Part shown: positions 16,640 to 25,495 of the stretch, in pieces
Numbering within the stretch: the stretch's first letter is position 1
Layout: each line of letters starts with the position of its first letter
Source: Dyella_B sp036746095
GTDB lineage: Bacteria; Pseudomonadota; Gammaproteobacteria; Xanthomonadales; Rhodanobacteraceae
Length of the DNA stretch: 64,000 nucleotides
Direction: 5' to 3'
Assembly: GCF_036746095.1 (NCBI RefSeq)
Contig: NZ_DAIOEU010000002.1
Location: 1 to 64,000 of the forward strand
Made by a program: the position numbers and the translations under genes
Notes under the pieces: model-generated
What the model was told of the DNA's origin: nothing
The model's input: the letters and a program-made list of their open reading frames with translations, nothing else
Databases searched by the model: none

Positions 16640-17597
16640 CGTCCAACCCTCGTTATGTTCAATCGCCAGGGGCCGGCCGACCCAGCTTCGGCCTGTCGCC
16701 CTCGGCGGCGGGGTGGAATCATCGGGAGGGGTGTCATGTCACGCATGCGGTTTGCCTATGCGGACTATTCGTTTGTGATGACAAGCTTTTGGATCAACAG
16801 GTTAGGCGCGGCAAAGCCGTTGGATTTCAGGGTATCCATGGCGACCGGAACGAGGCGGAATGTGGCCTGTCATGCCTGGTGATGGTGGTGATGTGCTTGC
16901 CCGGACGCGTCAGGGGCGCGCGATCCGTCTGGACAAGTCTTGGCCCTGTGACGATTGCAGCGGACCTACATACATATGGCCCACCCAGCCCCCCGCGCTT
17001 AAACAATGGCCCATAAGCACAGCAATGTGTCCCACCGGACCCTGCGCTTCCGCCAGGCCGCCCCCTAGACTTTCCTTCAACCCAATCACCTCCCTGCATC
17101 CATTCCGCCTTGGGTTTCGCGGACTGCACGGCGGGATCGCAGGCGAGTTCCCGGCTCTGAGCACTGACGTGGCTTCTCCCCCGCAGAGCCTCCGGTTGGA
17201 CTGGCGTGGCCGGCAGAGTGCGGTTTGACTTTGCCGGCCGCGTTTTCTTTAGGGAGCGCTCCACCATCTAGGCTGGGATTGAAACCCCACATTGCACGCA
17301 TCGCGATTGTCACGTGTCTCGGCAGGCCGACCTCGAATAACAACCTTGCGCAGAGCCGGGCGCGGCATGACTCATTTGCAGAAGCTTGGCGGCGGTGATC
17401 GTACGCATGCGGCGAAGTGCGAGTTTCGCTGAAGGCATGTCGCCCTCTTCGCGCGCGCTACCTCAAACCAGTTTGGGAAGCCTTGCGACAATGAGGCCTT
17501 CCGCACCGCAACAGACACTTTTGTAATACCGAACGACAATTAAGATAAAGCGCCTTTTGCTATACGTCCGCTGCCAAAGACCAATGGGAGGAACGGC
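16640..17597. other. 957-bp interval with no supportable gene
   Basis: Several open frames cross this interval on both strands, but none has a plausible start with ribosome binding site and family-like sequence. A half palindrome of the AGGCTGGGAT family lies at 17269-17279. The last 130 bp, AT-richer, probably hold the promoter of the SGNH hydrolase. I see no tRNA-like fold, terminator or known RNA. Confidence 0.6.
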
Positions 17598-18818
17598 ATG
17601 CATCATCGGCTTTTGAAATGGGTTTTGACCGGTTCGGTATGCGGATACGTGGCAGGCGCCATGGCCGCGGGCACGGATCATCGCACCTGGGTGGATACCT
17701 GGGCTGCCGCGCCGGATACCGCCGGCCCCGTCGTGAACGCGCAAACCGTGCGGCAGATCGTGCGCACCAGCGTGGGGGGCACGGAAGTGCGCATCCGCCT
17801 TTCCAACCTGTTCGGCAATGTGCCCATCACGCTTGGCCCCGCCCACATCGCGCTGCACGCCAGCGGTGCGGATACCGTGCCCGGCAGCGATCACGCCTTG
17901 CTGTTCAACGGCAAGCCCACGGTGACCATCGCCAAAGGCGAAAGCGTGCTGAGCGATCCGGTGAAGATGGAGGTGAAGCCGCTGCAGGAATTGGCGGTGA
18001 GCCTTTACGCGCCGGCCGATGCGCAATATCACGCATCGACCGCCCACAATGCAGGCCTCGCCACGGCATACATCACCGAGAGCGGCGATGCCACCGCTGC
18101 GACGCACTACCCGCGGGGTGAAGTAAGTGGCATGCGCTACTTTCTCACCGACGTGGAAGTCTCTGGCCCCGCCGCCAAATCCACCGTCGTCACCTTCGGC
18201 GACTCGATCACCGACGGTGTAGGTTCGACGGAAAACGCCAACACGCGCTGGCCCGATTACCTGGCGGAGCGACTGCAGGGCGATGCGAAGCTTTCATCGA
18301 TCGGCGTGTCGAACGCGGGCATCGGCGGCAACCGCATCCTGCACGACAGCTACGGCCCCAGCGCCCTGTCCCGCTTCGATCGCGATGCATTGGACAAGCC
18401 GGGCGTGCGCTGGATCGTGTTGCTGGAAGGCATCAACGACATCGGCGGCTCGGGCTACGCGTGGGAAGCCAAGGACAAGGTCTCCGCGCAGCAGCTCATC
18501 GATGGCATGAAAACCTTGATCGCCCGTGCGCATGCCAGGCACGTGAAGATCTACGGCGCCACCTTGACGCCTTACGGCGGCAACGGTTGGCCTTACCACA
18601 GCGTTGCCGGTGAAAAGACGCGCGAGGAAGTGAATGACTGGATTCGCCACTCCGGCGCGTTCGATGGCGTAGCGGATTTCGACAAGGCCGTTCGCGATCC
18701 GTCCGCACCGCAAAGCATGCTGCCTGCGTACGACAGCGGCGATCATTTGCATCCGAGCAGTGCGGGTTACAAAGTGATGGCGCAGGCGATTGACTTGAAG
18801 TGGTTCAGCACGCCTTGA
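17598..18818 (+). CDS. secreted SGNH/GDSL hydrolase, 406 aa
   Basis: Signal peptide ending near GAMAAG (residue 25), a roughly 150-residue N-terminal beta-rich region, then the SGNH catalytic domain. Block I is VVTFGDSITDG with nucleophile Ser203, block II GIGGNRI, block III LLEGINDIG (Asn), and block V DHLHPSSAGY (Asp/His). Family members are esterases or carbohydrate deacetylases. GGAGGA lies seven bases upstream of the ATG. Its substrate is unknown. It is a single gene. Confidence 0.9.
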   Translation: MHHRLLKWVLTGSVCGYVAGAMAAGTDHRTWVDTWAAAPDTAGPVVNAQTVRQIVRTSVGGTEVRIRLSNLFGNVPITLGPAHIALHASGADTVPGSDHALLFNGKPTVTIAKGESVLSDPVKMEVKPLQELAVSLYAPADAQYHASTAHNAGLATAYITESGDATAATHYPRGEVSGMRYFLTDVEVSGPAAKSTVVTFGDSITDGVGSTENANTRWPDYLAERLQGDAKLSSIGVSNAGIGGNRILHDSYGPSALSRFDRDALDKPGVRWIVLLEGINDIGGSGYAWEAKDKVSAQQLIDGMKTLIARAHARHVKIYGATLTPYGGNGWPYHSVAGEKTREEVNDWIRHSGAFDGVADFDKAVRDPSAPQSMLPAYDSGDHLHPSSAGYKVMAQAIDLKWFSTP

Positions 18819-18832
18819 ACATAAGGAACCGT

Positions 18833-18902
18833 GGCCCGGCTTTCGCCGGGGCCACGGTATCTGAGCCGTAGCCTTCGGGCCGGGACGAAATCCCCGCATC
18901 AC
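18833..18902. repeat. REP-like palindromic repeat downstream of the SGNH gene
   Basis: GCCCGGCTTTCGCCGGGGCC, a spacer, and GGGCCGGGACGAAATCCCCGC: a variant of the dispersed inverted-pair elements. It occupies the gap after the hydrolase stop codon and may protect the mRNA 3' end. Confidence 0.55.
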
Positions 18903-19038
18903 CCAATCGAAGAAGCTGTGACGTAAGCCGCACACATCGGCTCATCAACCGCGTCACTTCACGGCACGCATGCATGCTGGGCTCGCCATGGCCGCATCCC
19001 TGTCATGCCAGGACGTCGCATCATCCTCCAAAAAACAT

Positions 19039-19082
19039 TGACCCTATCTGACAGTTAATCGACCCAAGTTGCGATAGCCGTC
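19039..19082 (+). promoter_or_regulatory. conserved upstream block, copy 2 (orphan paralogue)
   Basis: TGACCC, four bases, TGACAGTTAATCGA, then GCGATAGCCGTC. It matches the block at 13226-13270 almost base for base. It lies about 140 bp before the start of the 303-aa paralogue. Confidence 0.6.
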
Positions 19083-19221
19083 CCGCTTCGCAACCGCGAT
19101 GATGCTCCCGCATGCTGCAGTCGCCCGCGCACTGCCGGGCATCCATTCATCGCAACCCCAATGTTCAGGCGTGCCGGTTTTTCAGGGGAAAACCTGCACA
19201 CGTCGCATCGGGAGGATCATC

Positions 19222-20133
19222 ATGAAAGTCCATATCGGCCTCGCCGGTCTCCCCTATGACGTCGAACTGCGCTTCTGGCTTGCCTGCAAGCTCCTGATGT
19301 CTTCGTCCACACCGGTACAACTGCACAGGTGGGACGGAAAACCGTGCGACATTCTGGTTATCGACCTGGATAGCGAGCAAGGACAAGTCGCCTACGAAAT
19401 GGCCATTCACGGCGATACGCGCGTGCTATTCCTGGGCAAGGAAATGCCCGCCGACCAGCCGGCAGGCAGGCGCATCGACAAGCACGCCACCGCATCGGCC
19501 ATCGCCAAGACGCTGGAAAGCATGCTCCTGGCCGCACCGCGCCGCACCCGTCCCGCCGTCGACGGCCTGCTTGGCATCTGCCTGTTGCAAGGTGGAAACG
19601 GACATGAAGTACTGGCCAGCAACGGCAGGATTTCGGTCATCCTGCGCGATAACGACCGGCGCCTTTACGCCAGATCCAGGGAAGAACTGGATAGCGCCAA
19701 GCAACACCTGCTGGACGATGCATGGGCAAGCGTGCCGGTAACCGCGCCGTGCGCGCATCAATACGAAGGCCTGGCGTGCGAAACGCTGGACAGCTTCCTC
19801 ATCGCCGCCTGCCTGCGCCATCGCGACAGCTTGTCGAGGATCGGCGACACCGCCTATCGGCTTGACGTGTGGCCGGATTTCATCGGCTTTCCGGACAACC
19901 GCGAGGCCGTGCGCCTGTCGTCCGCGCTTTACCGCAAAAGCTGGCGCGTGGCGGATCTCGCCGAACATTGCGGCGTCTCCGTGGCGGTTGCCAATGCCTT
20001 CTGCTGGGCGATGCGGGCAAGCGGTGCCTTGCGCCTGGACGACGGTACCGAATCGCCAGGCTGTATTTCGCCTTCGGCGAGCTCCGCCTGCATCGCCACG
20101 GGTTTTATACCCAAGCGCGGCGTGAATGTCTGA
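19222..20133 (+). CDS. orphan paralogue of the 310-aa cluster protein
   Basis: A 303-aa protein homologous along its whole length to the 14009-14941 product: AGLPYDVELRFWLACKLL, DILVIDLDSEQGQVAYEMA, VDGLLGICL, LDSFLIAACLRHRDSL and VANAFCWAMRASGAL each have a counterpart. I chose ATG 19222 because GGAGG stands six bases upstream and similarity starts at once (MKVHIGLAGL); an upstream in-frame ATG at 19099 lacks these. Unlike its sister it has no roadblock or GTPase neighbour, and its C-terminal tail differs (ending FIPKRGVNV). Function unknown; probable competitor or alternative partner. Confidence 0.8.
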   Translation: MKVHIGLAGLPYDVELRFWLACKLLMSSSTPVQLHRWDGKPCDILVIDLDSEQGQVAYEMAIHGDTRVLFLGKEMPADQPAGRRIDKHATASAIAKTLESMLLAAPRRTRPAVDGLLGICLLQGGNGHEVLASNGRISVILRDNDRRLYARSREELDSAKQHLLDDAWASVPVTAPCAHQYEGLACETLDSFLIAACLRHRDSLSRIGDTAYRLDVWPDFIGFPDNREAVRLSSALYRKSWRVADLAEHCGVSVAVANAFCWAMRASGALRLDDGTESPGCISPSASSACIATGFIPKRGVNV

Positions 20134-20318
20134 TGATGGGCGGAAGCCGATTACGTGCGCTGTTTCAAATCCGCAGCATGCATTTGCGCTAACGTAAGCG
20201 ACGCGCAAGCAAGCGCCGGCAAACACGCGTCATATCCATGCCGTCGCCATATATGTTGCCCTTGTGCCTGTTGTTCGATCGTCCTGTTTGCCACTCTTTT
20301 GCCAAGACGGTGACAGCC

Positions 20319-22331
20319 ATGCCGCAGAACGCCAACCCCACCACGAACCAGGCTGCGGAAAAGCACGACATCCAGCGGCTGGGCGGCCTGATCAGGCAGC
20401 GCCAGCACCTGCAAGCCGAGGCGCTGGCACGCAAGCTGATCGACGCCGGCACATCGCAGGCTGGCGTATGGCAGGCGCTGGGTGCCGCATTGCATGGTCA
20501 AGGCCGTTTTGCCGACGCCGTGGAAGCACAACGTACGGCGGTATCGCTGTCGCCGTGGGATGCGGTCGGCCATTACGTGCTGGGCGAAAGCCTGATGGCG
20601 ATGCAGCAAACCGGCCCCGCCGCGGAAAGCTATCACTGTGCACGTACCATCAAGCCGGATTTTGCCGACGCGCATTTCAAATGCGGCAACGCGCTGGCAG
20701 TGCAGAACCGCCTGGAGGAAGCGATCGAGGCATATGGCGATGCATTGAAGCTTCGACCTGATTTCCGCGAAGCGCACGCAAACCTCGGCTTCACCCTGAT
20801 GAGTGCGCATCGCTACGTCGAGGCCGAATCGCATCTGCGCAATGCGCTCGAGGCACACCCCAACAGCGCACCGCTGCACAACGCGCTGGGCGTGGTGCTG
20901 TATGGGCAAACCCGCATGGCGGATGCGGCGGAAAGCTTTCGACGCGTCATCGCACTGTTGCCCAACGATGCCGACGCGCACGCCAACCTCGGCAACGCGC
21001 TGCGTGAACTTGGCGCGTTCGCCGATGCGCAAGCCAGCTATGCGCGCTCGATAGCACTCAACGGCCGATTTGCGCGGGCTTATTTCGATCTCGGCGGATT
21101 GTTTTACCTGCAGGAACGCTACGTGGAGGCCGAGCAGAACTACCGCCATGCGCTGGAACTGAAACCCGATTACGTGGAAGCCCGCAATAACCTCGGGCGC
21201 AGCATTCGCCGGCAAGGGCGACTGGATGAAGCGCGCAAACATTTCGAAGACGCCATGAAAATCGACGCGGACTCGGTCGAGGCATATTGCAACCTGGCCT
21301 CGTTGCGCACGTTCACGCCCGAAGACACCGAACCGAAGCGGCTGGAGCAACTCGCGCACAAACTCCCCACCCTGTCGGAAAACCTGCGCATCCGCTACTG
21401 GTTCTCGCTGGGCAAGATGCGCGAAGACCTCGGCCGTTACGACGAAGCCTTCCATGCCTATGCCGAGGGCAATCGCCTCAAGTACAAGCAGCTGGCGCCG
21501 GACGAAGCGGCCAAGATCGCGCTGATCGACAATGTGCGCGCCGTGTTCGACGAGCGCTTTTTTGCCAGCCGGGCCATTTCGGCCTCGAGCAGCAAATCGC
21601 CGATCTTCATCGTCGGCATGCCACGCTCCGGCACCTCGCTGATCGAGCAGATTCTGTCGACGCATCCAGACATTCACGGCGCCGGGGAATTGTCCGATCT
21701 GGAAAACATTCTGTTCGCCATCGCTAGCGAGGCCGGCAAACCGGGGGAAGCTTTTCCAGAGGTCGCATCCGGCCTGAGCGCGAAGGACCTGCTGCGACTG
21801 GGCGAGGCGTATACCGAGCGCGTGTGGCGGTTGGCTCCGCACGCCACCCGCATCACCGACAAGATGATGGCGAACTTCGCCTACATCGGCATGATTCGCT
21901 TGATGCTGCCCAACGCGAAAATCATCCACGCCATGCGCGACCCGATGGATTCGTGCTTCTCCTGCTACGCCACCCTGTTCCACAAGAACAATCTCGACTA
22001 CACCTACGACCTGGGCGAAGTGGGACGCTATTACGTACGCTATATCGAATTGATGAAACACTGGCAGCGCGTGCTGCCGGCAGGCTCCATCCTTGAGCTG
22101 CGTTATGAAGACATGGTGGCCGATACCGAGAACCAGGCGCGCCGGTTGCTGGATTATCTGGGGCTGCCGTGGGATGCGCGCTGTTTGAATTTCCATGAGA
22201 ACAAACGCGTGGTAAAGACGGCCAGCGCAGCACAGGTGCGGCGGCCGGTGTATCGCTCATCGGTGGCGCGGTGGAGGCATTTCGAGACGCACTTGCAGCC
22301 TTTGCTGGCTATCGTGCAGGACTATCGATAA
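20319..22331 (+). CDS. TPR-repeat sulfotransferase, 670 aa
   Basis: The N-terminal half (about residues 20-360) consists of successive TPR units such as AWYNLG-like ARNNLGRSIRRQGRLDEA. The C-terminal half is a PAPS-dependent sulfotransferase: the 5'-phosphosulfate loop PIFIVGMPRSGTSLIEQI begins near residue 428 and the 3'-phosphate segment IHAMRDPMDSCFS follows. Such fusions are common in proteobacteria, acting on unknown acceptors such as proteins or glycans. I prefer ATG 20319 (MPQNANPTT); an in-frame start at 20238 would add 27 hydrophobic residues and cannot be ruled out. Confidence 0.85.
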   Translation: MPQNANPTTNQAAEKHDIQRLGGLIRQRQHLQAEALARKLIDAGTSQAGVWQALGAALHGQGRFADAVEAQRTAVSLSPWDAVGHYVLGESLMAMQQTGPAAESYHCARTIKPDFADAHFKCGNALAVQNRLEEAIEAYGDALKLRPDFREAHANLGFTLMSAHRYVEAESHLRNALEAHPNSAPLHNALGVVLYGQTRMADAAESFRRVIALLPNDADAHANLGNALRELGAFADAQASYARSIALNGRFARAYFDLGGLFYLQERYVEAEQNYRHALELKPDYVEARNNLGRSIRRQGRLDEARKHFEDAMKIDADSVEAYCNLASLRTFTPEDTEPKRLEQLAHKLPTLSENLRIRYWFSLGKMREDLGRYDEAFHAYAEGNRLKYKQLAPDEAAKIALIDNVRAVFDERFFASRAISASSSKSPIFIVGMPRSGTSLIEQILSTHPDIHGAGELSDLENILFAIASEAGKPGEAFPEVASGLSAKDLLRLGEAYTERVWRLAPHATRITDKMMANFAYIGMIRLMLPNAKIIHAMRDPMDSCFSCYATLFHKNNLDYTYDLGEVGRYYVRYIELMKHWQRVLPAGSILELRYEDMVADTENQARRLLDYLGLPWDARCLNFHENKRVVKTASAAQVRRPVYRSSVARWRHFETHLQPLLAIVQDYR

Positions 22332-22332
22332 T

Positions 22333-22399
22333 CGTCGGCTGGGATGAAAATCCCAGCATCGCCATGCACATGAAAGCTGGGATTGTCATCCAGCCTACG
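22333..22399. repeat. inverted pair of GGCTGGGAT palindromes
   Basis: CGTCGGCTGGGATGAAAATC then, inverted, GATTGTCATCCAGCCTACG. This is the second dispersed family (core GGCTGGGATGAAATCCCAGC), also complete at 34085 and 49395 and as halves at 17269, 48957 and 60980. It follows the sulfotransferase stop codon. Confidence 0.65.
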
Positions 22400-22430
22400 T
22401 GATTGCCGGCAACACTCAAAGCAGCCTTAT

Positions 22431-22577
22431 CGTCATTCCGGCGAAGGCCGAGGCGCTTTACAACAGCGAAGCTGGTCAATCCAGTTCAAATACACAGCAC
22501 GAAGCACTCCTAACCTTTTTATGTCGTGTGCTTCGCACGCCATGTTTGCACTGGATTCCAGCCGCGCCGGAATGACG
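22431..22577. mobile_element. MITE-like element, copy A (147 bp)
   Basis: Perfect 13-bp terminal inverted repeats CGTCATTCCGGCG / CGCCGGAATGACG. The inside is itself an imperfect long palindrome containing GCTGGTCAATCCAG and TGCTTCGCACGCCAT. The first 54 bases are repeated, inverted, at the right end of copy B (25184-25389) with two differences. No coding capacity. Confidence 0.65.
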
Positions 22578-22618
22578 GCGAGGCGATGATGACCTTTTTC
22601 GCAAAACAGGCCACCCAC

Positions 22619-22648
22619 AAAAAAAGGGCGCCACCGGCGCCCTTTTTC
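22619..22648 (-). terminator. intrinsic terminator of the DUF1161 gene
   Basis: Stem GGGCGCC/GGCGCCC with a 3-base loop, A-run on one side and T-run on the other. On the minus strand it lies about 20-45 bp after the stop codon and ends in seven T. The flanking runs would let it work in both directions. Confidence 0.8.
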
Positions 22649-22666
22649 GACCATCAAGCAAAACCC

Positions 22667-22975
22667 TTACTGACCGCTCGACGACGCCGCTGCCGGCGCC
22701 GCGCTATCCGCAGGCGGCTTGGCAGCAGCATCGGCACCACCCGCGTTCTTGCCTTCGCCGCGCGTATACACGATCACCTTGGCGCCACCATCGCACTGGC
22801 CTACCACCTTGCCGTCGCCGGCCTGGTCCTTCGCCACCACGTCCAGCGAATAGTTCGACACGTTGTTGGCCTTGATCTTCGCATCGATGCTGGATTTCAC
22901 GTCATCGCATGAAGCATGCGCAACGAACGATGCGGACAGCAGCGCAAGGGCCATCAAGCTGAAGCGGATTTTCAT
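22667..22975 (-). CDS. DUF1161 family secreted protein, 102 aa
   Basis: Signal peptide MKIRFSLMALALLSASFVAHA, then CDDVKSSIDAKIKANNV, the DUF1161 signature with paired cysteines (ASCDD and VVGQCDGG), and an Ala/Ser/Pro-rich tail. AAGGAGG stands six bases before the ATG at 22975, which settles the start; the frame stays open upstream into an adhesin fragment. Periplasmic protein of unknown function. It ends at a strong intrinsic terminator. Confidence 0.88.
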   Translation of the reverse strand: MKIRFSLMALALLSASFVAHASCDDVKSSIDAKIKANNVSNYSLDVVAKDQAGDGKVVGQCDGGAKVIVYTRGEGKNAGGADAAAKPPADSAAPAAASSSGQ

Positions 22976-23173
22976 AGGAACCTCCTTGGTTGGGGTGAAC
23001 CATGCGAGTGTAGAGGGATGCTCTGATCTATTCCATGCACCCAGCATGGCGTCCAGAGGGTTCGAAGGGGGTGCCACATGGCGCGGGGCAGACTGGCCGT
23101 CTGTACCGCTACCGCCGGAAGAACCCGGCTGCGTAGCATTCACCGACTTATCGGAAACGAGCGGGGCCGCCTT

Positions 23174-23320
23174 GCCGTGGGTGAGGTTGTCGACGGCCGC
23201 CGTGAGGTTGGCAATGCTGCTGGTGTTGGCGTTGACCTGCTGATTCCTGGCATAGAGTTCCGAACCATTGACGGCATCCGTGGTGGTGGTGCTGACATGA
23301 TCAGCGGCAACATGGGTAAT
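23174..23320 (-). pseudogene. fragment of a trimeric autotransporter adhesin (YadA/Hia-type stalk)
   Basis: In one open minus frame the 49 residues read ITHVAADHVSTTTTDAVNGS, then ELYARNQQVNANTSSIANLT. This is the classic neck/stalk repeat of trimeric autotransporters (I-N-VA-G-S-T-T-DAVNGSQLYA-N). No signal peptide, head or membrane anchor remains nearby. The frame runs by chance into the DUF1161 gene. It is a relic of a large adhesin gene. Confidence 0.7.
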
Positions 23321-23484
23321 GCTGCGCTGCGCTCGCCGCCTGACACGCCAACAGTGCTGGAAGGTGGTCATGGAAATTACAGGCCTAACAGTGTCGGGTT
23401 GACCAGCTTGGATATGGCGCGTTGACGTATACGCTGGTGATCGGCACGCCGGAATTTATAGGCTTGGTCACAATGCGCGACGTT

Positions 23485-23565
23485 TCAAGCGCAAGTCGAA
23501 TAGGTGGTATCGCGCGTCAGCAAAAGCTGACGCTTCTTCCAGGCATTGATGATTGTCTTTTTCAT
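23485..23565 (-). CDS. possible 26-aa peptide with strong ribosome binding site
   Basis: MKKTIINAWKKRQLLLTRD and seven more residues, preceded by GGAGG seven bases upstream. The coding stretch contains a perfect stem CGTCAGC-AAAA-GCTGACG (23515-23532). It may be the orphaned 5' end of the destroyed adhesin gene or a leader peptide. No family recognised. Confidence 0.25.
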   Translation of the reverse strand: MKKTIINAWKKRQLLLTRDTTYSTCA

Positions 23566-23743
23566 AGGCCAGCCTCCAACATACTCGTCACTTCCGCTTG
23601 GCCGCTGCATGCGCATCACTGCCCGACCGTGAGGTCCGGCGCGCCGCGACTTAAAAAACGAACACTTCTACTTCACATCAGTAACTTGGTACATACCGGT
23701 CGCGTGCCGGCCAAGCGGAAGTCTTTCTGTGCGATAACGCGTG

Positions 23744-23902
23744 CAATATTTGCTCGGCGGCAATCTCCTGATCCAAAGCGAACAGGACACCGACGACTAC
23801 GCTAGCAAGCAATGGCAAGCCGGCGGCAAGGTGGTCATTGGCATGGACGGCGGTAGCGGCAACTTCAGCTACAACCAGAGCAAGACCAACATCACGGTCT
23901 GA
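23744..23902 (+). pseudogene. C-terminal fragment of a filamentous-haemagglutinin/CdiA-like repeat
   Basis: Frame ending TGA at 23900 reads GGNLLIQSEQDTDDYASKQW, followed by QAGGKVVIGMDGGSGNFSYN and QSKTNITV. This is the haemagglutinin repeat motif of two-partner-secreted exoproteins (GGDLLIxSxQDT-Y-SKQ-AG...SYSKxK). There is no start, secretion domain or transporter gene in view. It is a second, different adhesin relic within 600 bp of the first, on the opposite strand. Confidence 0.65.
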
Positions 23903-23973
23903 CCGAGGTTGTCCGGTGAGCGAGTGCAATGGCAGTCACAAGCCGGGCTGGCGAAGCGCAACCCGGCCCGTGT

Positions 23974-24852
23974 TTATGGCGACGCGGAGAGCGCCTGCTT
24001 GATCGCTTCCCTTGCCAGCTTATCCATCACCGCATAACCCTGCGCATTCGGATGCACGCCATCGATGGAGAGTTTGGCGATAAAACCGCGATGGCCATCG
24101 TCCAGCGCCGTGAAGTAGTCGACATAGGTCAAGCCATTCTGCTTGGCGTACGTCTTGATCCAGTCATTGAGTGCACGGATGCTTTCGACCGATTCAACGC
24201 CTGGCCGCCATGGATACCTGGCGGCAGGCGTCAGTGTGGCAAGAATCACGTGGATGTGGTGCGCTTGCGCCAGCTCCACCATGGTCTGGATGTTGTTCTC
24301 GATGTCCTGCAGCGTGGTCGGGCCGGTGTTGCCGGCGATGTCGTTGGTGCCCGCAAGAATGTGCACCACCGCCGGATGCAGGTCGATCACGTCCTGCCGA
24401 AAGCGCACCAGCATCTGCGGCGTGGTCTGTCCGCTGACGCCGCGGTCGAGCACGTCATCGGTGAAGATGCCTGGATCTGCATCGATCCATCCCTGCGTAA
24501 TGGAATCGCCCATGAAGACCACGCGATGCGCCGTGGCTGCCGGCAGCTTGGCGTTGGCTTCGCGATAATGGCACAGGCCACCGAAGTCGAACGCCAGGCG
24601 TTGCTCCTCCCACGCCTTGGAGGCGGCCGCCAGGGCGGCTCTGGATTGCGGCAGCAAGGGACGCTTCGGACCGGCCAATGCGGGCGCTTCAGGCGGGGGA
24701 AGCAAGGTGTCGCACGGGTTGTCCACGATGCCGACGGTTGCGGCGGGAGGTTCGGTGCTGGATGAGCTTGCCGGCGCGGCGGTTTGCGCCATGCAGATGT
24801 TGCAAGTGAACGCCATGGCCAAGGCAAAAGAAACGAATGCCGAAACTTTCAC
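23974..24852 (-). CDS. secreted SGNH hydrolase, 292 aa
   Basis: Start GTG 24852: GGGGAGA lies seven bases upstream and translation then opens with the signal peptide VKVSAFVSFALAMAFTCNIC. The SGNH core contains VVFMGDSITQGW (Ser), RGVSGQTTPQ (Gly), HILAGTNDIAGNTG (Asn) and IDGVHPNAQGY (Asp/His). This resembles the platelet-activating-factor acetylhydrolase-like/GDSL group that includes sialate O-acetylesterases and rhamnogalacturonan acetylesterases. It lies upstream of a glycan-use set on the same strand and may deacetylate its substrate, which is inference. Confidence 0.88.
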   Translation of the reverse strand: MKVSAFVSFALAMAFTCNICMAQTAAPASSSSTEPPAATVGIVDNPCDTLLPPPEAPALAGPKRPLLPQSRAALAAASKAWEEQRLAFDFGGLCHYREANAKLPAATAHRVVFMGDSITQGWIDADPGIFTDDVLDRGVSGQTTPQMLVRFRQDVIDLHPAVVHILAGTNDIAGNTGPTTLQDIENNIQTMVELAQAHHIHVILATLTPAARYPWRPGVESVESIRALNDWIKTYAKQNGLTYVDYFTALDDGHRGFIAKLSIDGVHPNAQGYAVMDKLAREAIKQALSASP

Positions 24853-25183
24853 GGTTATCTCCCCGTTTGGTTCTGCGTGCAGACCGCTGTAACAGTGGAC
24901 TAGTTCCCCGTCTTCCCACACATGCGGCTTCGACTGGCTCAAGTCAACGTGCAAACCCGGACAACAGTGTCGCGCACATCGTGATCATTGCGAAAGACTG
25001 CATCTCCCTTGCGATGGTAGGGGAGCCAGGGTGACGTACGACCGAAGCGAGTCCTGAGGCTACGCGTCGCGGCGATCCAAGGCTGCACGCCAACGCACAA
25101 GCAACCATCCCGGCCCCGGAGGTATCCCCACGTTGGCTACTTCAGAAAAATCCGGGGTTGCATGAGCCCATTTCCAAGCGAAC

Positions 25184-25389
25184 CGTCATTCCGGCGAAGG
25201 CCGGACGTAGCGCGAAGCGCGGACAACATCCGAAGGATGGCACCGAAGGGGGGAGCGAAGCGAATCATCCAGTCCAAATACGTCGTGCATTAGCACACAT
25301 TTTTTTTTGCCGGGTGCTTCGCACGCCATATTTCACTGGATTGACCAGCTTCGCTGTTGTAAAGCGCCTCGGCCTCCGCCGGAACGACG
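25184..25389. mobile_element. MITE-like element, copy B (206 bp)
   Basis: Terminal inverted repeats CGTCATTCCGGCG / CGCCGGAACGACG (one mismatch). The right 54 bases equal the inverted left end of copy A, with two differences. Both copies also share TGCTTCGCACGCCAT. The left half differs and contains AGCGCGAAGCGCGGACAACAT, so B is a composite or a longer subfamily. Non-coding. Confidence 0.62.
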
Positions 25390-25495
25390 AGCAAAAAAAC
25401 GTGGGGAGACGTCAGCCCCTCCCTGTCGCAAGGGAGGGAGTCGATCATGGCGACCAATACGTACTGCCCGTAGCAAGCGACGTTCGATCAGGCCA

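Noticed and set aside
16827..17267. Minus-strand frame of 146 codons in the 957-bp gap
   Set aside because: No start signal, odd composition (Arg/Gly/Pro/Ser-rich) and equal openness of the opposite strand; not supportable.
18833..18902. Intrinsic terminator for the SGNH hydrolase gene
   Set aside because: The stem is strong but no T-run follows; kept as a repeat only.
20151..22196. A 681-codon minus-strand frame opposite the TPR-sulfotransferase
   Set aside because: Antisense to a clear TPR/sulfotransferase gene; composition is that of a mirror frame and there is no ribosome binding site.
22431..25389. Reading the two TIR elements as ends of one 3-kb composite transposon carrying the genes between them
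   Set aside because: The genes between them have no transposition function, the copies are in inverted relation with unequal length, and no target duplication was seen.
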